A stretch of DNA of 30,828 nucleotides from a virus, in IMG/VR virus record IMGVR_UViG_3300015371_000127, positions 1 through 30,828 of that record, one strand, 5' to 3'. Of the stretch, positions 1-8,845 are shown piece after piece (within the stretch, counting starts at the first letter, position 1; each line of letters opens with the position of its first letter). Position numbers and translations under genes: made by a program. The notes below the pieces were generated by a model. It made no database searches. It was given only the letters and a program-made list of their open reading frames with translations, and had not been told where the DNA came from.

Positions 1-587
1 CAATGGCACACTATCCCAGACGGTCTAATCCTGGCCGCGTGTATTCCCTTAGCAAGCGCAGCGATCTCCGAAGCGTTTAGGACAACGTCCCACCCCGAGC
101 ACTCCGCAATCTTGACATTTGCTGACGGAGTGGTCGTCCAAATACTACCGATAGTTGTGTAATTGAACGGGGTGGTCGTACCTGACCCACCGCTAATCGC
201 GTTCGATTGCTGAAGAGCCCCGTCCAAGTACAAAATTATGTTGCCGCTGGTGAAGCCTGGCACGGTTACAGCCGCGTGGTGCCAAACTCCAGTTGATACA
301 CTAACGCTGGTAGCGCCAGCGTACTTGACCACCGCGTCCATAAGGAACGTTTCTAAGAAGCACGACGTACCATTCGATGTTAGACGCAAATAAACGCCGT
401 CAAGAGTATTAACCTCTACCTGGCCAAACAGACCGTAGTCCGTGACAGCCGCATCAGCTGACGGGACGGCAGCTAGCTTAAACCAACACGCCAAGGTACA
501 CGGTGCGGTAGTAACACCCGCCTCCGAGAACGATCCGATCTCTACAGGATTACCCGTAGCAATTGCCGGGTTGAAATCAAAAGCCAC
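1..587 (-). CDS. LamG/concanavalin-like lectin-domain protein, 3' end cut by window edge
   Basis: The frame is open from a GTG at 587 to the left edge without a stop, giving at least 195 residues; the C-terminus is missing. The translation has the signature of a LamG (laminin G / concanavalin A-like) jelly roll: a WHHAAVTV strand around the middle, then ILYLDGALQ, then a late IGS strand followed by VKIAECSGWDVVLNASEIAAL. This is the usual layout of Laminin_G_3-type domains in phage fibres, where they bind glycans or decorate the virion surface. It follows the 591-1100 gene by only 3 bases. The Shine-Dalgarno is weak, so the start rests on the GTG just after the upstream stop. A role in receptor binding or fibre structure is inference from the fold and position. 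Confidence 0.8.
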   Translation of the reverse strand, partial: MAFDFNPAIATGNPVEIGSFSEAGVTTAPCTLACWFKLAAVPSADAAVTDYGLFGQVEVNTLDGVYLRLTSNGTSCFLETFLMDAVVKYAGATSVSVSTGVWHHAAVTVPGFTSGNIILYLDGALQQSNAISGGSGTTTPFNYTTIGSIWTTTPSANVKIAECSGWDVVLNASEIAALAKGIHAARIRPSGIVCH

Positions 588-590
588 GGA

Positions 591-1100
591 CTAGGTATCC
601 GCGTATTGGAAGATCAGATCATGCAGCAGCATATCCGCCGCCATTGTGTCAACCCCACTATCGTCAAAGCGTGAGAAGTAGTACTCAATTGTATCTTGCG
701 CCGCGAAGTTGCCAGCGGTGAGCGAGATGGGGGGCGTCATACGCCTGTGCGCCGCACCTGGAGCCGCATCGGTAACAGACACGCTCTCTTGCAGCGACGA
801 TTGATCAAGTGACTCAGTGTTGTCACCACCGATTGCTCGGTATGCGAAGTTCATGCGACAGTTGCCAGAGGTCGCTGTCGCCGTCCATATAGGGACGATT
901 ACCGGGGAACTGACGTAGTTATTAGGCACCCAAAACGTCCCGTAGAACCCGTGCTGATTACCAGATGCCGGGTCCTTCAGACGAATGATCGGATGCCTAA
1001 AAATATCGTTTGTCGCGGCAAGGTCGTACGGCTCGATCCAGCATCTACCCGACGCATCAATCTGGATCATCCCAAGGACAGAGAAGTTGTACGTTGCCAT
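591..1100 (-). CDS. Phage structural protein, probable fibre/tail-associated, 169 aa
   Basis: No named family is recognised. The ATG at 1100 overlaps the upstream stop as TAATG and has an AGGAG about 7 bases before it, which decides the start against longer readings. The product is soluble with no signal peptide or membrane segment. It is rich in Thr, Ser, Asn and aromatic residues, with alternating beta-strand-like stretches such as YGTFWVPNNYVSSPVIVPIW, as expected of a beta-sandwich virion protein. It lies between the fibre paralogues and the LamG protein, all translationally coupled, so a tail or fibre accessory role is likely. That role is inferred from context only. Confidence 0.72.
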   Translation of the reverse strand: MATYNFSVLGMIQIDASGRCWIEPYDLAATNDIFRHPIIRLKDPASGNQHGFYGTFWVPNNYVSSPVIVPIWTATATSGNCRMNFAYRAIGGDNTESLDQSSLQESVSVTDAAPGAAHRRMTPPISLTAGNFAAQDTIEYYFSRFDDSGVDTMAADMLLHDLIFQYADT

Positions 1101-1357
1101 TAGAGTACTCCTAACCTGCGCGCTGCCGACACACACCACACCCCGAACAGCAACTGCTTCTGAGCAGCATTGAATACACCCGGAGCAACCGTCTCGATAT
1201 CACCACCAATCGCTGTTGATGTCGAAGCCAAGCGCATCCGATCCTCAACAGCCTGGAGCGCTGCATCAACCTGAGCACGTGTCCAGGTTTGCGTGTCAAG
1301 GTTACGGTTCAACGCTGACCGCAACTCCTGCTTCTCCAAGTCTGTCAAGACCGCCAT
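1100..1357 (-). CDS. Conserved small phage protein, 85 aa
   Basis: The start is the ATG at 1357 in a TAATG overlap with the upstream fibre gene, with GGGAG about 6 bases before it. The protein is mostly alpha-helical and charged (LTDLEKQELRSALNRN near the N-terminus), with a C-terminal AAQKQLLFGVWCVSAARR segment. Short proteins with this N-terminal MAVLTD pattern and an AAQK...LF C-terminal helix are common next to fibre genes in phages of Proteobacteria. Their function is unknown to me. Coupling to the fibre genes suggests a structural or assembly role. Confidence 0.7.
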   Translation of the reverse strand: MAVLTDLEKQELRSALNRNLDTQTWTRAQVDAALQAVEDRMRLASTSTAIGGDIETVAPGVFNAAQKQLLFGVWCVSAARRLGVL

Positions 1358-2220
1358 TAGAATCTCCCGCGGGTGTCTCTCCACCCCATTGTGACTGTGT
1401 CTATGACTGCACCCGTGCGCGATGACCTGAAGTTTACATTCCCCGACGTATCAGTGCGCATGAAGATCTGAGAAGCGTGCGCGTTGTTACCGTTGAATGA
1501 TATATTGTTTCCAGCATACAAGTGAGCTTCGTCATCAACAGCGCTCGCCGGTGCGTTAATATCGGGAGCCCAAAACGTCGTGAAGATATCAAATGTACCG
1601 ATCGCTGTCGCTTGCCTACACACCGTAGCGAAACGCGCCAACACTTGAATGCCGGTAGGCACATTAAGGTTTTGTGTACGTGTCGTCAGCGACGACGCCG
1701 CAAACCCATCTGCTCCGATCGTACCCATGATGAAGAAGTCGTCACCTATCTGCACAAACTTTTGCCACGTTGAACTCACTCGGATCGCTGCACCAATGCG
1801 ACGTTTGAGCGTGTAGTTCGTGGGCAGCACCGGGATCGTCGCACTGCGCGACATCAACACGTCGACGACACCTGTATCGGGGCGCTTGATCAGGTACCAA
1901 AAGTACGTAGCATCGGCGATCGTACCAATATCGAGCGCTCCACCACCATTGCCGACACTCCACGAAGACATCGTTTTAGTTAATGGTGCTGGCAACACCA
2001 TGATATCCGCGTTCGTACTATCAACAGCACACCCGGCAGCAATTATCATCGATGTCGTACCTGAGTTCGACATCGTCAGCCCTGCTAGATAGCCTTTGAA
2101 ACACCCAAGGATCTGCGCGACAGAAATGCGCTTGTCAGCACCCCCTTGTGTACCGTACGTCTGTTCGGTACCGTCGAGCGTCGAGGCAAGCGCCATTGAT
2201 AGAACGATTTGGTCAGCCAT
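1357..2220 (-). CDS. Fibre-like structural protein, third of three tandem paralogues (287 aa)
   Basis: This is the last-transcribed of three adjacent paralogues (with 2220-3083 and 3086-3952). Shared landmarks are an N-terminal DGTEQTYGTQGGADKRI-type segment, a central LIKRPDTGVVDVLMS motif, YTLKRRIG about 20 residues further on, and a C-terminal GWRDTRGRF. The N-terminal segment (about residues 15-60) resembles the short adaptor regions seen in many phage tail or head fibres. The ATG at 2220 overlaps the previous stop as TGATG, so translation is coupled. No enzymatic motif is visible. Function as a fibre or surface subunit is inferred from sequence character and from the lectin-like and fibre neighbours. 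Confidence 0.78.
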   Translation of the reverse strand: MADQIVLSMALASTLDGTEQTYGTQGGADKRISVAQILGCFKGYLAGLTMSNSGTTSMIIAAGCAVDSTNADIMVLPAPLTKTMSSWSVGNGGGALDIGTIADATYFWYLIKRPDTGVVDVLMSRSATIPVLPTNYTLKRRIGAAIRVSSTWQKFVQIGDDFFIMGTIGADGFAASSLTTRTQNLNVPTGIQVLARFATVCRQATAIGTFDIFTTFWAPDINAPASAVDDEAHLYAGNNISFNGNNAHASQIFMRTDTSGNVNFRSSRTGAVIDTVTMGWRDTRGRF

Positions 2221-3083
2221 CAGTAACCCTTGCCTCTGCTATCGATCCAACCCCATGTTGTGATTGACAACACACCAACTGTTCCTGCACCCGTTCGTCG
2301 TATCTGTCCCGACGTGTTCGTGCGCAAGATATGCTGACTTGCTTGATTGACACCCGTATTAGCCACCCCAATGTCAAGCCCGATGCTGCTATCAATAGAA
2401 CCGCCTGCAGGCGCATTTTGATCTAATGCTGTAAACAACATTGCTGCGCCTTCAGTCGGCGTACTTGGTGGGCCATACATGAACGCATTAAAGAGCGCAT
2501 GCACCTGCACACCGGTCGGAACGGAGAGCGTCGTTGTGACACTGCTCGATGTCGTCGGCGCATTGTTGACATCAGTGATACTATCCTTCCAACGAAACTC
2601 GTCACCAAGCTGGGTGAAGTCGACAATGCCACCACTGTATTTGAAAGATCCAATGCGCCGTTTCAACGTGTAGTTAGCAGGCATCGTTGGCGATGTTGCG
2701 GACAACGAAAAAAGCACGTCGACAACGCCAGTGTCAGGACGCTTAATCAGGAACACGTGATACCAGTTCGTGCTAATCGAGCCCGTGTCAAGCCCGCTTT
2801 GATTGTCACCTACAGCCCACGTACCACTCGTCAACTTATTGAACGAAGCAGTCGTAAGGAACATCGCATCAGACGACGTGCTGTCAACGGCGACACCAAC
2901 GTCAATACCAAGGGAGGTTATCCCAAGGCGTGACAACGTAAGGCCGTTCAAGAACCCTTTTGCAACACCAAGCAATTGCCCAATCGTCGCTCGACGATCA
3001 GCGCTGCCTTGCACCACGTAGACGCTCTCATTGCCGTTCAAGGCTGACGCAAGCGCGAGATTTAGAACCGTCGAGTCAGCCAT
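2220..3083 (-). CDS. Fibre-like structural protein, second of three tandem paralogues (287 aa)
   Basis: This is the middle paralogue. It has the same order of landmarks as its neighbours: NGNESVYVVQGSADRRAT near the N-terminus, FLIKRPDTGVVDVLFS centrally, YTLKRRIGS, and GWIDSRGKGY at the C-terminus. It is the closer match to 1357-2220 in the central motif, while its N-terminal half resembles 3086-3952. The ATG at 3083 follows the previous stop within 3 bases. The product is rich in Thr, Ser, Gly and Ala, lacks cysteine clusters and membrane segments, and looks like a beta-rich virion protein. Divergence is spread along the length rather than confined to one cassette. Confidence 0.78.
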   Translation of the reverse strand: MADSTVLNLALASALNGNESVYVVQGSADRRATIGQLLGVAKGFLNGLTLSRLGITSLGIDVGVAVDSTSSDAMFLTTASFNKLTSGTWAVGDNQSGLDTGSISTNWYHVFLIKRPDTGVVDVLFSLSATSPTMPANYTLKRRIGSFKYSGGIVDFTQLGDEFRWKDSITDVNNAPTTSSSVTTTLSVPTGVQVHALFNAFMYGPPSTPTEGAAMLFTALDQNAPAGGSIDSSIGLDIGVANTGVNQASQHILRTNTSGQIRRTGAGTVGVLSITTWGWIDSRGKGY

Positions 3084-3085
3084 TG

Positions 3086-3952
3086 TTAGATACCATTGTC
3101 CCTGCCACGTCGATCAACCCAACCCGCCACGTCAAAAGCAAGAGAAATACCAACACTTGATGCACTTTCAATACGATCTATCTGCGCGTTGGTATCAGTC
3201 AAAAGGTAAAAACGACCACCTTGAGTACCTGATGGACCGGTTGCGAGCACACCACGCAATGTCGAGAGCGATGTCCCAGCTGAAAGCACTGCGCCTGTCG
3301 GGCCAAGCATGCACGCCAAATGATCAGTGCCTACAAAAGTCACCAACACGATCGCTGTAACTCTAATACCAGTCGGTACAATTATAAGGTCAACTGAGCC
3401 TTGAGTTGCTGAACTTATACTAGCCGACCCCACGTGGTAGTGAGACTTCAACAAAAACTCGTCACCAAGTTGAGTGAAGAGAGCAATGGCGGAAAAAAGC
3501 CTAACGATTGAACCAATGCGCCGCTTCTGTGTGTACCCTGTAGGCATTGTTGGCGTGGTCGGCGATGTCGAAAACAACGCATCAATCACACCCGACGTTG
3601 GATTCCTGATCAGGAACACGTGGTATGTATTATCGGCAAGCGTACCCGCGTCACGACCACCCTGCCCTGAACCCGCTACCCACGTTGCATCCAAGCGCTT
3701 CGTTAGCGTGCCCGTCAACTCCATCATCCAGGAGTTGGTTTGGTCCATCGCAATACCAGCACCAATATCAATGTCGTTTGTTGGGTCGGTCGCATTGTTC
3801 GACAACGTTAACCCGAACAAATAATTCTGCAACAGCGAGCGGATCATGTTCACCGTCATTCGACGGTCAGTGCCCGCTTGCACTGCATACAGGCTCTCAG
3901 TTCCATCAAGCCCTGTCGTTGCCGTCAATGCTGCAAGAGTACTGTTTGCCAT
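3086..3952 (-). CDS. Fibre-like structural protein, first of three tandem paralogues (288 aa)
   Basis: This is the first-transcribed paralogue, directly after the 713-residue repeat protein (3-base gap). It carries DGTESLYAVQAGTDRRMTV at the N-terminus, FLIRNPTSGVIDALFS in place of the IKRPDTGVVDVL motif of its sisters, YTQKRRIGS, and a C-terminal GWVDRRGRDNGI. It therefore appears to be the most diverged of the three in the central motif. No signal peptide, membrane helix or catalytic motif is seen. A trimeric fibre or exterior head/tail decoration role is inferred from the phage context. Confidence 0.78.
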   Translation of the reverse strand: MANSTLAALTATTGLDGTESLYAVQAGTDRRMTVNMIRSLLQNYLFGLTLSNNATDPTNDIDIGAGIAMDQTNSWMMELTGTLTKRLDATWVAGSGQGGRDAGTLADNTYHVFLIRNPTSGVIDALFSTSPTTPTMPTGYTQKRRIGSIVRLFSAIALFTQLGDEFLLKSHYHVGSASISSATQGSVDLIIVPTGIRVTAIVLVTFVGTDHLACMLGPTGAVLSAGTSLSTLRGVLATGPSGTQGGRFYLLTDTNAQIDRIESASSVGISLAFDVAGWVDRRGRDNGI

Positions 3953-3955
3953 GTC

Positions 3956-6097
3956 TTACCCGTGGAAACTGAACAGGATTGGTTTACCTATCACTGGCAA
4001 CCCTGCCGACGCACCAAGCGCTATCATATGCCGAACGATCAAGTTTGCACCAACGTTCGGTCGATCAACCACGAGATTGACAGCGACCAAGCCAGTACCA
4101 ACCAACCTGATCGGATCACCCGTCGTCAACAACAACTGCGATACCGCGTCAATGTTGAGCGCAATGTGGGCAGCGATCGTGCTGACAACCGGCGGCTCTT
4201 CTGGCGGCGGTTCATCGGGCGGCGGCTGATACACGGTCACCCCGTACTCGCCAACGCCAAACTCCGGCAAGGCAACCGTTAGACCGCGAGCGATCAAACG
4301 CTTCTGCGCCGGATCACCAAAGTTCAACAGATACGCGATGTCTTGCCCGTTCTGATCAGCAATCGCCGCAAGCGCGGCGACTTGCTCACTGAGCAACATG
4401 ATCTGCTGCATTAACGCTGTCACGTGAGCAATGTCAGCAACCTCTCCCGCTTCGAAGATAGCGTTGTCGATCGACAAGGTTGAGTCGTCGCCAAGTTGAA
4501 GCGGGTACTTGACGTGAATTGACCTGACACGACCGTACTCGTCGAGTGGATTGCCGAGAAGCGTTTTGCCTGCTGTATCTATGACGATCGTGTCATTGTA
4601 GTTCGCGTGGATGCTGTTCGTAACCTTCGAACCATCCTCGTTGTATTTTTCGTCCTCGAGCAACCACGCACGCGGTTGCTCAACTTCGACTAACTCGCCA
4701 ACACCAATGTCCGGCGCGAACCACGTGATCCCAAGCCCAGGGATAACTTCAGCCGTAAAGATCTGCGACGTGCCAATCGACGGCGACCCAACAGCAAGTG
4801 ACGGGACACCGATCGAGAACCCCATGATGGGGTTCGTGAACACGATACCACCTGGAGTAAGCCCGACGGCAAACAACGTCGGGTGACTCGTCCCAAGCGA
4901 TGGCGTGCTAAACGTCGGCGCTTGAACCGTGATGCTAAGCGCGCCTTGCACAATGCCGGTCGCCGGAGTACCGAGCACAGGCGCGCTCGTGCTGAACCCA
5001 ACAGGGGGCAGCGGCCGCGCTATGATGGGCACGCCAATCGAAGGCGACGCCACAACAAGGTTAGGCGCTGTAAAGGTACCGATAACACCCGCAACGCCAA
5101 TAACAGGCGAACCAACTGTGATGCCCGTCGGCGTGAACGACACCTCACCCGGCACCGACGATGACATTAACTGAACGTGATTTGTACCACCCGCTGTCTG
5201 TAACAGCGTGCCGCTTTGAATGAGCGTTATATAACCAGTGCCAGCATAACCGGGTGCTGGCACGCCAAACGTGGGCGCACTAACAGAGAACCCGACAGGA
5301 TTGGGTAACTTAACGCCAATCGTGAGCGTTGGTATAACTGGCGACGCTACAACTAAACTAATAGGCGCAAGTTCCAAACCACCTTGCGGTGCACCAAGCG
5401 TTGGCGCGCTAAGATCGATCCCAACGGGCGGAACATTGATAATTACCCCCAACGCCCCAGCGCCGATTGTAGGCGGCGACAGCGTGAAGGGTGTAAAGGG
5501 CTTAATAAACGCCAGGAGGGCCGGGTTCCCCTCGACTGGGGCGCTAACGGCGAGCGCTGTTGCCGTCAATGTTACGCCGGGAATTACGATCGCTGGCGTA
5601 ACCGTGTACGTGTTGTAGGCCGACGTGCCCTTGCGGATCTGAAACTCGAGCGAATGCCCACGCGCCGATGCGTTGAGTTGCAGGCCAAATTCGAACTCGG
5701 TATACGACGCACCACCAATCGTGTGCGACGCTATGCCACCGCTCGAGTCGTATTTACCAGCAACCGCTGTGCCCGACCCTGCCGACAAACGAAAGTTGCC
5801 TGTCGCAATCGAACTATCGTCCGCTGACGCACCGAGCGTCGCATCAACCGCAGACACGTGCGTCTGACTATCGAGCGTAACATACGAACCGCCATCAACA
5901 GACACATAAAGGTTGTGTGCCTGTGTGTTCGACGACGTGTTACCTGTGTTGTCGACGCGGAAACGTAGGCGAAACTTATCGCCTACGTTTGGGTTGTAGT
6001 TGGTATTCTCAGCCGCCGCCCAAGTGGGCGTTCCAGCGTCAGCCGCGTTTGCATCGGTTCTGAACCGGAATACTGCTTGGACGAGGGTGACGGCCAT
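3956..6097 (-). CDS. Large proline-rich repeat structural protein (713 aa), probable tail/fibre component
   Basis: The ATG at 6097 has GAGG about 5 bases upstream. Residues ~1-165 form a compact beta-rich head with no obvious repeats. Residues ~170-465 consist of about a dozen short degenerate units, each a hydrophobic strand followed by a P-x-hydrophobic-G-x-P turn (for example LVVASPSIGVP, FSTSAPVLGTP, LSAPTLGAPQGG). Residues ~470-600 are a non-repeat segment that includes a helical, coiled-coil-like ALMQQIMLLSEQVAALAAI. Residues 625-636 are a proline hinge (PPPDEPPPEEPP), followed by a final ~77 residues with two more repeat-like strands. The repeat architecture suggests an elongated virion protein. 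It is followed by the fibre paralogues and preceded by the sugar- and hydroxyl-modifying enzymes, so it is a plausible substrate for them. Confidence 0.8.
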   Translation of the reverse strand: MAVTLVQAVFRFRTDANAADAGTPTWAAAENTNYNPNVGDKFRLRFRVDNTGNTSSNTQAHNLYVSVDGGSYVTLDSQTHVSAVDATLGASADDSSIATGNFRLSAGSGTAVAGKYDSSGGIASHTIGGASYTEFEFGLQLNASARGHSLEFQIRKGTSAYNTYTVTPAIVIPGVTLTATALAVSAPVEGNPALLAFIKPFTPFTLSPPTIGAGALGVIINVPPVGIDLSAPTLGAPQGGLELAPISLVVASPVIPTLTIGVKLPNPVGFSVSAPTFGVPAPGYAGTGYITLIQSGTLLQTAGGTNHVQLMSSSVPGEVSFTPTGITVGSPVIGVAGVIGTFTAPNLVVASPSIGVPIIARPLPPVGFSTSAPVLGTPATGIVQGALSITVQAPTFSTPSLGTSHPTLFAVGLTPGGIVFTNPIMGFSIGVPSLAVGSPSIGTSQIFTAEVIPGLGITWFAPDIGVGELVEVEQPRAWLLEDEKYNEDGSKVTNSIHANYNDTIVIDTAGKTLLGNPLDEYGRVRSIHVKYPLQLGDDSTLSIDNAIFEAGEVADIAHVTALMQQIMLLSEQVAALAAIADQNGQDIAYLLNFGDPAQKRLIARGLTVALPEFGVGEYGVTVYQPPPDEPPPEEPPVVSTIAAHIALNIDAVSQLLLTTGDPIRLVGTGLVAVNLVVDRPNVGANLIVRHMIALGASAGLPVIGKPILFSFHG

Positions 6098-6104
6098 TGA
6101 CGCC

Positions 6105-8045
6105 TCATTGCTGTGCCAACGCCGCCATTACCTCGTCGCTGACGCTTTTCCAATCCCTGAATTTAGGTTGCCGGAATATGCGAACGCTGTCGTACCATAT
6201 CGTTTTGTTTCCTTTGAGGCCCCAACGGAAGTCAGGGTCCCACGACAACAGCAACCACGTCGGCACGCCAAGCGCACCAGCAAGATGCGCAACGGCGGTA
6301 TCAACTGTGATCACATGCCCAAGTGCTGTAATCGCTGCCGCTGTCATAGCAAACGAGTCGAACTGACGCGCACTATTGTCGAGGTTGAACACCGGGCCGT
6401 ACTCACGCACCAAATCGTATAGGTAGCGCTTCGGTATATCACGCGAGTACGGGCGCTCGCTCAGGTACGACCCCTGAATGCACAGCCCAAGCTTCGCACC
6501 GTTGAGCGGATCATCAGGTGTCTTGCCGAGCCTGACGTTGCCCCTGCCGCGCCAATTCCTAACCAGCAACTGATCAGCGCGGAGATAACAGTCAGCACGG
6601 CGCGCAATCATCTGACGATCAGCCCCGACAGCCCACGGTACGCTCGCGAGCGATAACTGTTGCGTGTAATGGGGCAGCGTACGCCCAACACGAAACAGGC
6701 GTCCTCTCGGTACCACATTTGACTGCTCGAATAGTTCGAACAGCTCCGGGCGACATTCGAGGATGGCGTTAGGAGCGCGATCCAACACTTCATTCATGAA
6801 GCGCACAAACATGATGTTATCACCGAAGCCTTGTTCGCTCCAGATCAACACAGGCTCGTCCGTCTGCTCCCCCGTCCAGCGCTTGATATGGTCAGGGAAT
6901 GTACGATCGCCGCCGAACTGACGCTTGTCGGGCAACTGATGACGTGTCTCGTACCCGTCCCACGCTTCTTTGCTGTAGTCGCCGTCCTGCAACCGCATGA
7001 GCGACTTCAACGCAATCGTCGGCACGTGCCCAGGCGCGCGATCGAGGTTCTCTTTGATGAGCGCTCGCGCCTGCGCGCGACGCTGCATCAAGTTGCAGTA
7101 GTGTGCCGTGATCCAACGCGATTGCAGATCGTCGGGGTTGCGCGTGAAGTATTTTGTAAACCGTTTGATCTCACGCGTGTACATTTCGTCGTCGTCGCGC
7201 AAATCGGCGACTTCATCAGCGCGACGTACCTCCCACCCTTCCTTGTCGGGGATAGCAACGGTCATCACCGACACGAGGTTGCCGAAAATGTTGCGCTTGT
7301 TCTCGCGGTAGTTGTCGCTGTTGAACATGTAGGGCTTGTGCCACCACATCCTGTACCCATGATCAACCAACCACGCGACCATGTCCTCGCGCTTTTCGTC
7401 AATCTCGTTCTCGACGTAGATCACAGGGTCACAGCGCTTGATCGTTTGCTCTGCACCCTTCAACACCTCGAGCTCATGCCCGTCGACATCGATCTTGATC
7501 AACCGGCAGCGCTCGAGGTTGAGGCTGTCGATCGTGACGCAAGGGACTGTGAAGTCCCCCTTATTGATCTCGTCCTTGTCGTACGCGTGCATGGCCGACT
7601 CGGCCCTGACACTGATCTTCCCATCCTTGTCCGATGCAGCAACGGGATACGTTCGAACGATGTCCGTCAACCCGTTTTGATCAATGTTACGCGTCAACAG
7701 TTCGACGTTTGCCGCTGACGCTTCGAACGCGACGACGTGCCCAACAAGTTTGTTGCGCTGCGGTTCCATGTCAGCGGGTAGTACTGAGCCGTACGGCGCG
7801 ACAATGCGCGCCATCGCAATCGTATGCGCGCCGATGTTGGCGCCCACGTCAATCGCCACGTCCCCCGGTCTGAGGACCGTTTTGAGCACGACGACTTCAC
7901 CTTCGCTGTACTCCCCGTACTCGCGTAGGCTAAGCCCAACGAGTTCATCATCAGCGAACACGGTAAACTTACCGTGACGCGTGTCGGTGTCGCATGTCGG
8001 CATCCCGCTGACATCGCGCCACTCCCCGCCAAGCGTGTCCAGCAT
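6105..8045 (-). CDS. FkbM-type methyltransferase fused to a glycosyltransferase-like domain (646 aa)
   Basis: The N-terminal domain is a class I SAM methyltransferase of the FkbM family: motif I AIDVGANIGAHT at residues 65-76, the acidic FEAS at 107-110, and IKIDVDGHE at 183-191. Family members O-methylate sugars or polyketides. Residues ~270-360 are helical and TPR-like. The C-terminal domain has IWSEQGFGDNIMFVRF and a late ITVDTAVAHLAGALGVPTWLLL (578-600), as in the donor-binding region of GT9/heptosyltransferase-like proteins. I chose the ATG at 8045, which overlaps the upstream stop as TAATG and has GAGGG before it; a GTG at 8069 would add 8 residues. The gene sits between the oxygenase group and the proline-rich fibre. 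Building and capping a glycan on a virion protein or the host surface is inference. Confidence 0.85.
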   Translation of the reverse strand: MLDTLGGEWRDVSGMPTCDTDTRHGKFTVFADDELVGLSLREYGEYSEGEVVVLKTVLRPGDVAIDVGANIGAHTIAMARIVAPYGSVLPADMEPQRNKLVGHVVAFEASAANVELLTRNIDQNGLTDIVRTYPVAASDKDGKISVRAESAMHAYDKDEINKGDFTVPCVTIDSLNLERCRLIKIDVDGHELEVLKGAEQTIKRCDPVIYVENEIDEKREDMVAWLVDHGYRMWWHKPYMFNSDNYRENKRNIFGNLVSVMTVAIPDKEGWEVRRADEVADLRDDDEMYTREIKRFTKYFTRNPDDLQSRWITAHYCNLMQRRAQARALIKENLDRAPGHVPTIALKSLMRLQDGDYSKEAWDGYETRHQLPDKRQFGGDRTFPDHIKRWTGEQTDEPVLIWSEQGFGDNIMFVRFMNEVLDRAPNAILECRPELFELFEQSNVVPRGRLFRVGRTLPHYTQQLSLASVPWAVGADRQMIARRADCYLRADQLLVRNWRGRGNVRLGKTPDDPLNGAKLGLCIQGSYLSERPYSRDIPKRYLYDLVREYGPVFNLDNSARQFDSFAMTAAAITALGHVITVDTAVAHLAGALGVPTWLLLSWDPDFRWGLKGNKTIWYDSVRIFRQPKFRDWKSVSDEVMAALAQQ

Positions 8046-8248
8046 TAACCAGCCCTCGGGGAACGCCACAACGTCGGGGTGTAATGCTTGCCCTCATACG
8101 AGTATGCAGCGTGACGCTGCCACTTACCCAACACGATCACCCCGCGATCGTCCATCATCTCGATGGTCTCACCTTCGTTGGGCTGTGAGTCACGAAAGTC
8201 GTTCCACCCAACAGTCATATTGGGAGCCGAAAGGTTATGCACTGCCAT
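8045..8248 (-). CDS. Small hypothetical protein, 67 aa
   Basis: The ATG at 8248 is preceded by AGGAGG with a 5-base spacing, one of the stronger ribosome binding sites in the window. The product is acidic in the middle (GETIEMMDDRGVIVLGKW) and aromatic near its end (AAYSYEGKHYTPTLW), giving a small beta-barrel-like pattern with no cysteine cluster or membrane segment. It is coupled by TAATG to the FkbM fusion and follows the oxygenase by 9 bases, so the three are probably co-translated. Function unknown. Confidence 0.72.
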   Translation of the reverse strand: MAVHNLSAPNMTVGWNDFRDSQPNEGETIEMMDDRGVIVLGKWQRHAAYSYEGKHYTPTLWRSPRAG

Positions 8249-8257
8249 CTGAGCCTC

Positions 8258-8830
8258 CTATCGAAACGCTGGGCCGCTGACCCACGCGGTGAGAGAGTGT
8301 CGAACACCCTTTGTCACCGGCGTGACGCGGTGTAGTTGATACGACGGGAACACGATCACGCTGCCTCGCTCGCGCGGCGCAATCAACACGTCGTTGGCAA
8401 CACGAAAGATCTGCAACTCTCCTCCTTCGTACTTGTCGCCGTCAGTCAACTGAACGGTTAGCGAAAGTTTACGACTGACCCCCGACGTGTTGCCGAAGTC
8501 CTGGTGCCAATCGTAGTGACCTTGATCCGTCGCTTCGTAACGTGCGAGTTGGATCGGTTCGCCCAACCCAACAATGTCGAAACGAAAGTTCACAGCGTTT
8601 GCATCTGCCACGAGCGCAGCAAGGCGCTGGTAAACGGGAATGTTTTTGTCGACGAAGTCAAGCCACACAATTTTCGACTTGCGCAACTTGTCCTTCTCAG
8701 CACCCGTTCCCCCCTCCTCCTTTGCCTTCAACGCAAATGACTCGAGCGTCGTCAACTCCTCCGCTGTGAACACATCTTTAAAGACAGCGGCAGCAGAAGG
8801 CGGGATCGCCTTCGGTATTACTGGCATCAT
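8258..8830 (-). CDS. 2-oxoglutarate/Fe(II)-dependent oxygenase, prolyl 4-hydroxylase-like (190 aa)
   Basis: The double-stranded beta-helix iron ligands are visible: HxD within YDWHQDFG (H109, D111) and the distal histidine in LHRVTPV (H167). The 2-oxoglutarate-binding arginine is in GVRHSL (R177). The spacing and the GGELQIF and GSVIVFPS strands match the P4Hc/PiuC-type Fe2OG family, at near-usual domain length. Such enzymes hydroxylate proline or other side chains, or small molecules, using O2 and 2-oxoglutarate. The start is the first of two adjacent ATGs, with AGGAGG 5 bases upstream. It is followed by a small protein and the methyltransferase-glycosyltransferase fusion. Prolyl hydroxylation of the nearby proline-rich fibre is a hypothesis. 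Confidence 0.88.
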   Translation of the reverse strand: MMPVIPKAIPPSAAAVFKDVFTAEELTTLESFALKAKEEGGTGAEKDKLRKSKIVWLDFVDKNIPVYQRLAALVADANAVNFRFDIVGLGEPIQLARYEATDQGHYDWHQDFGNTSGVSRKLSLTVQLTDGDKYEGGELQIFRVANDVLIAPRERGSVIVFPSYQLHRVTPVTKGVRHSLTAWVSGPAFR

Positions 8831-8845
8831 TTGAGCCTCCTACCA

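Noticed and set aside
6831-7718. Plus-strand 295-codon open frame
   Set aside because: It is antisense to the FkbM methyltransferase domain, whose motifs are clear on the other strand. Composition is that of a shadow frame.
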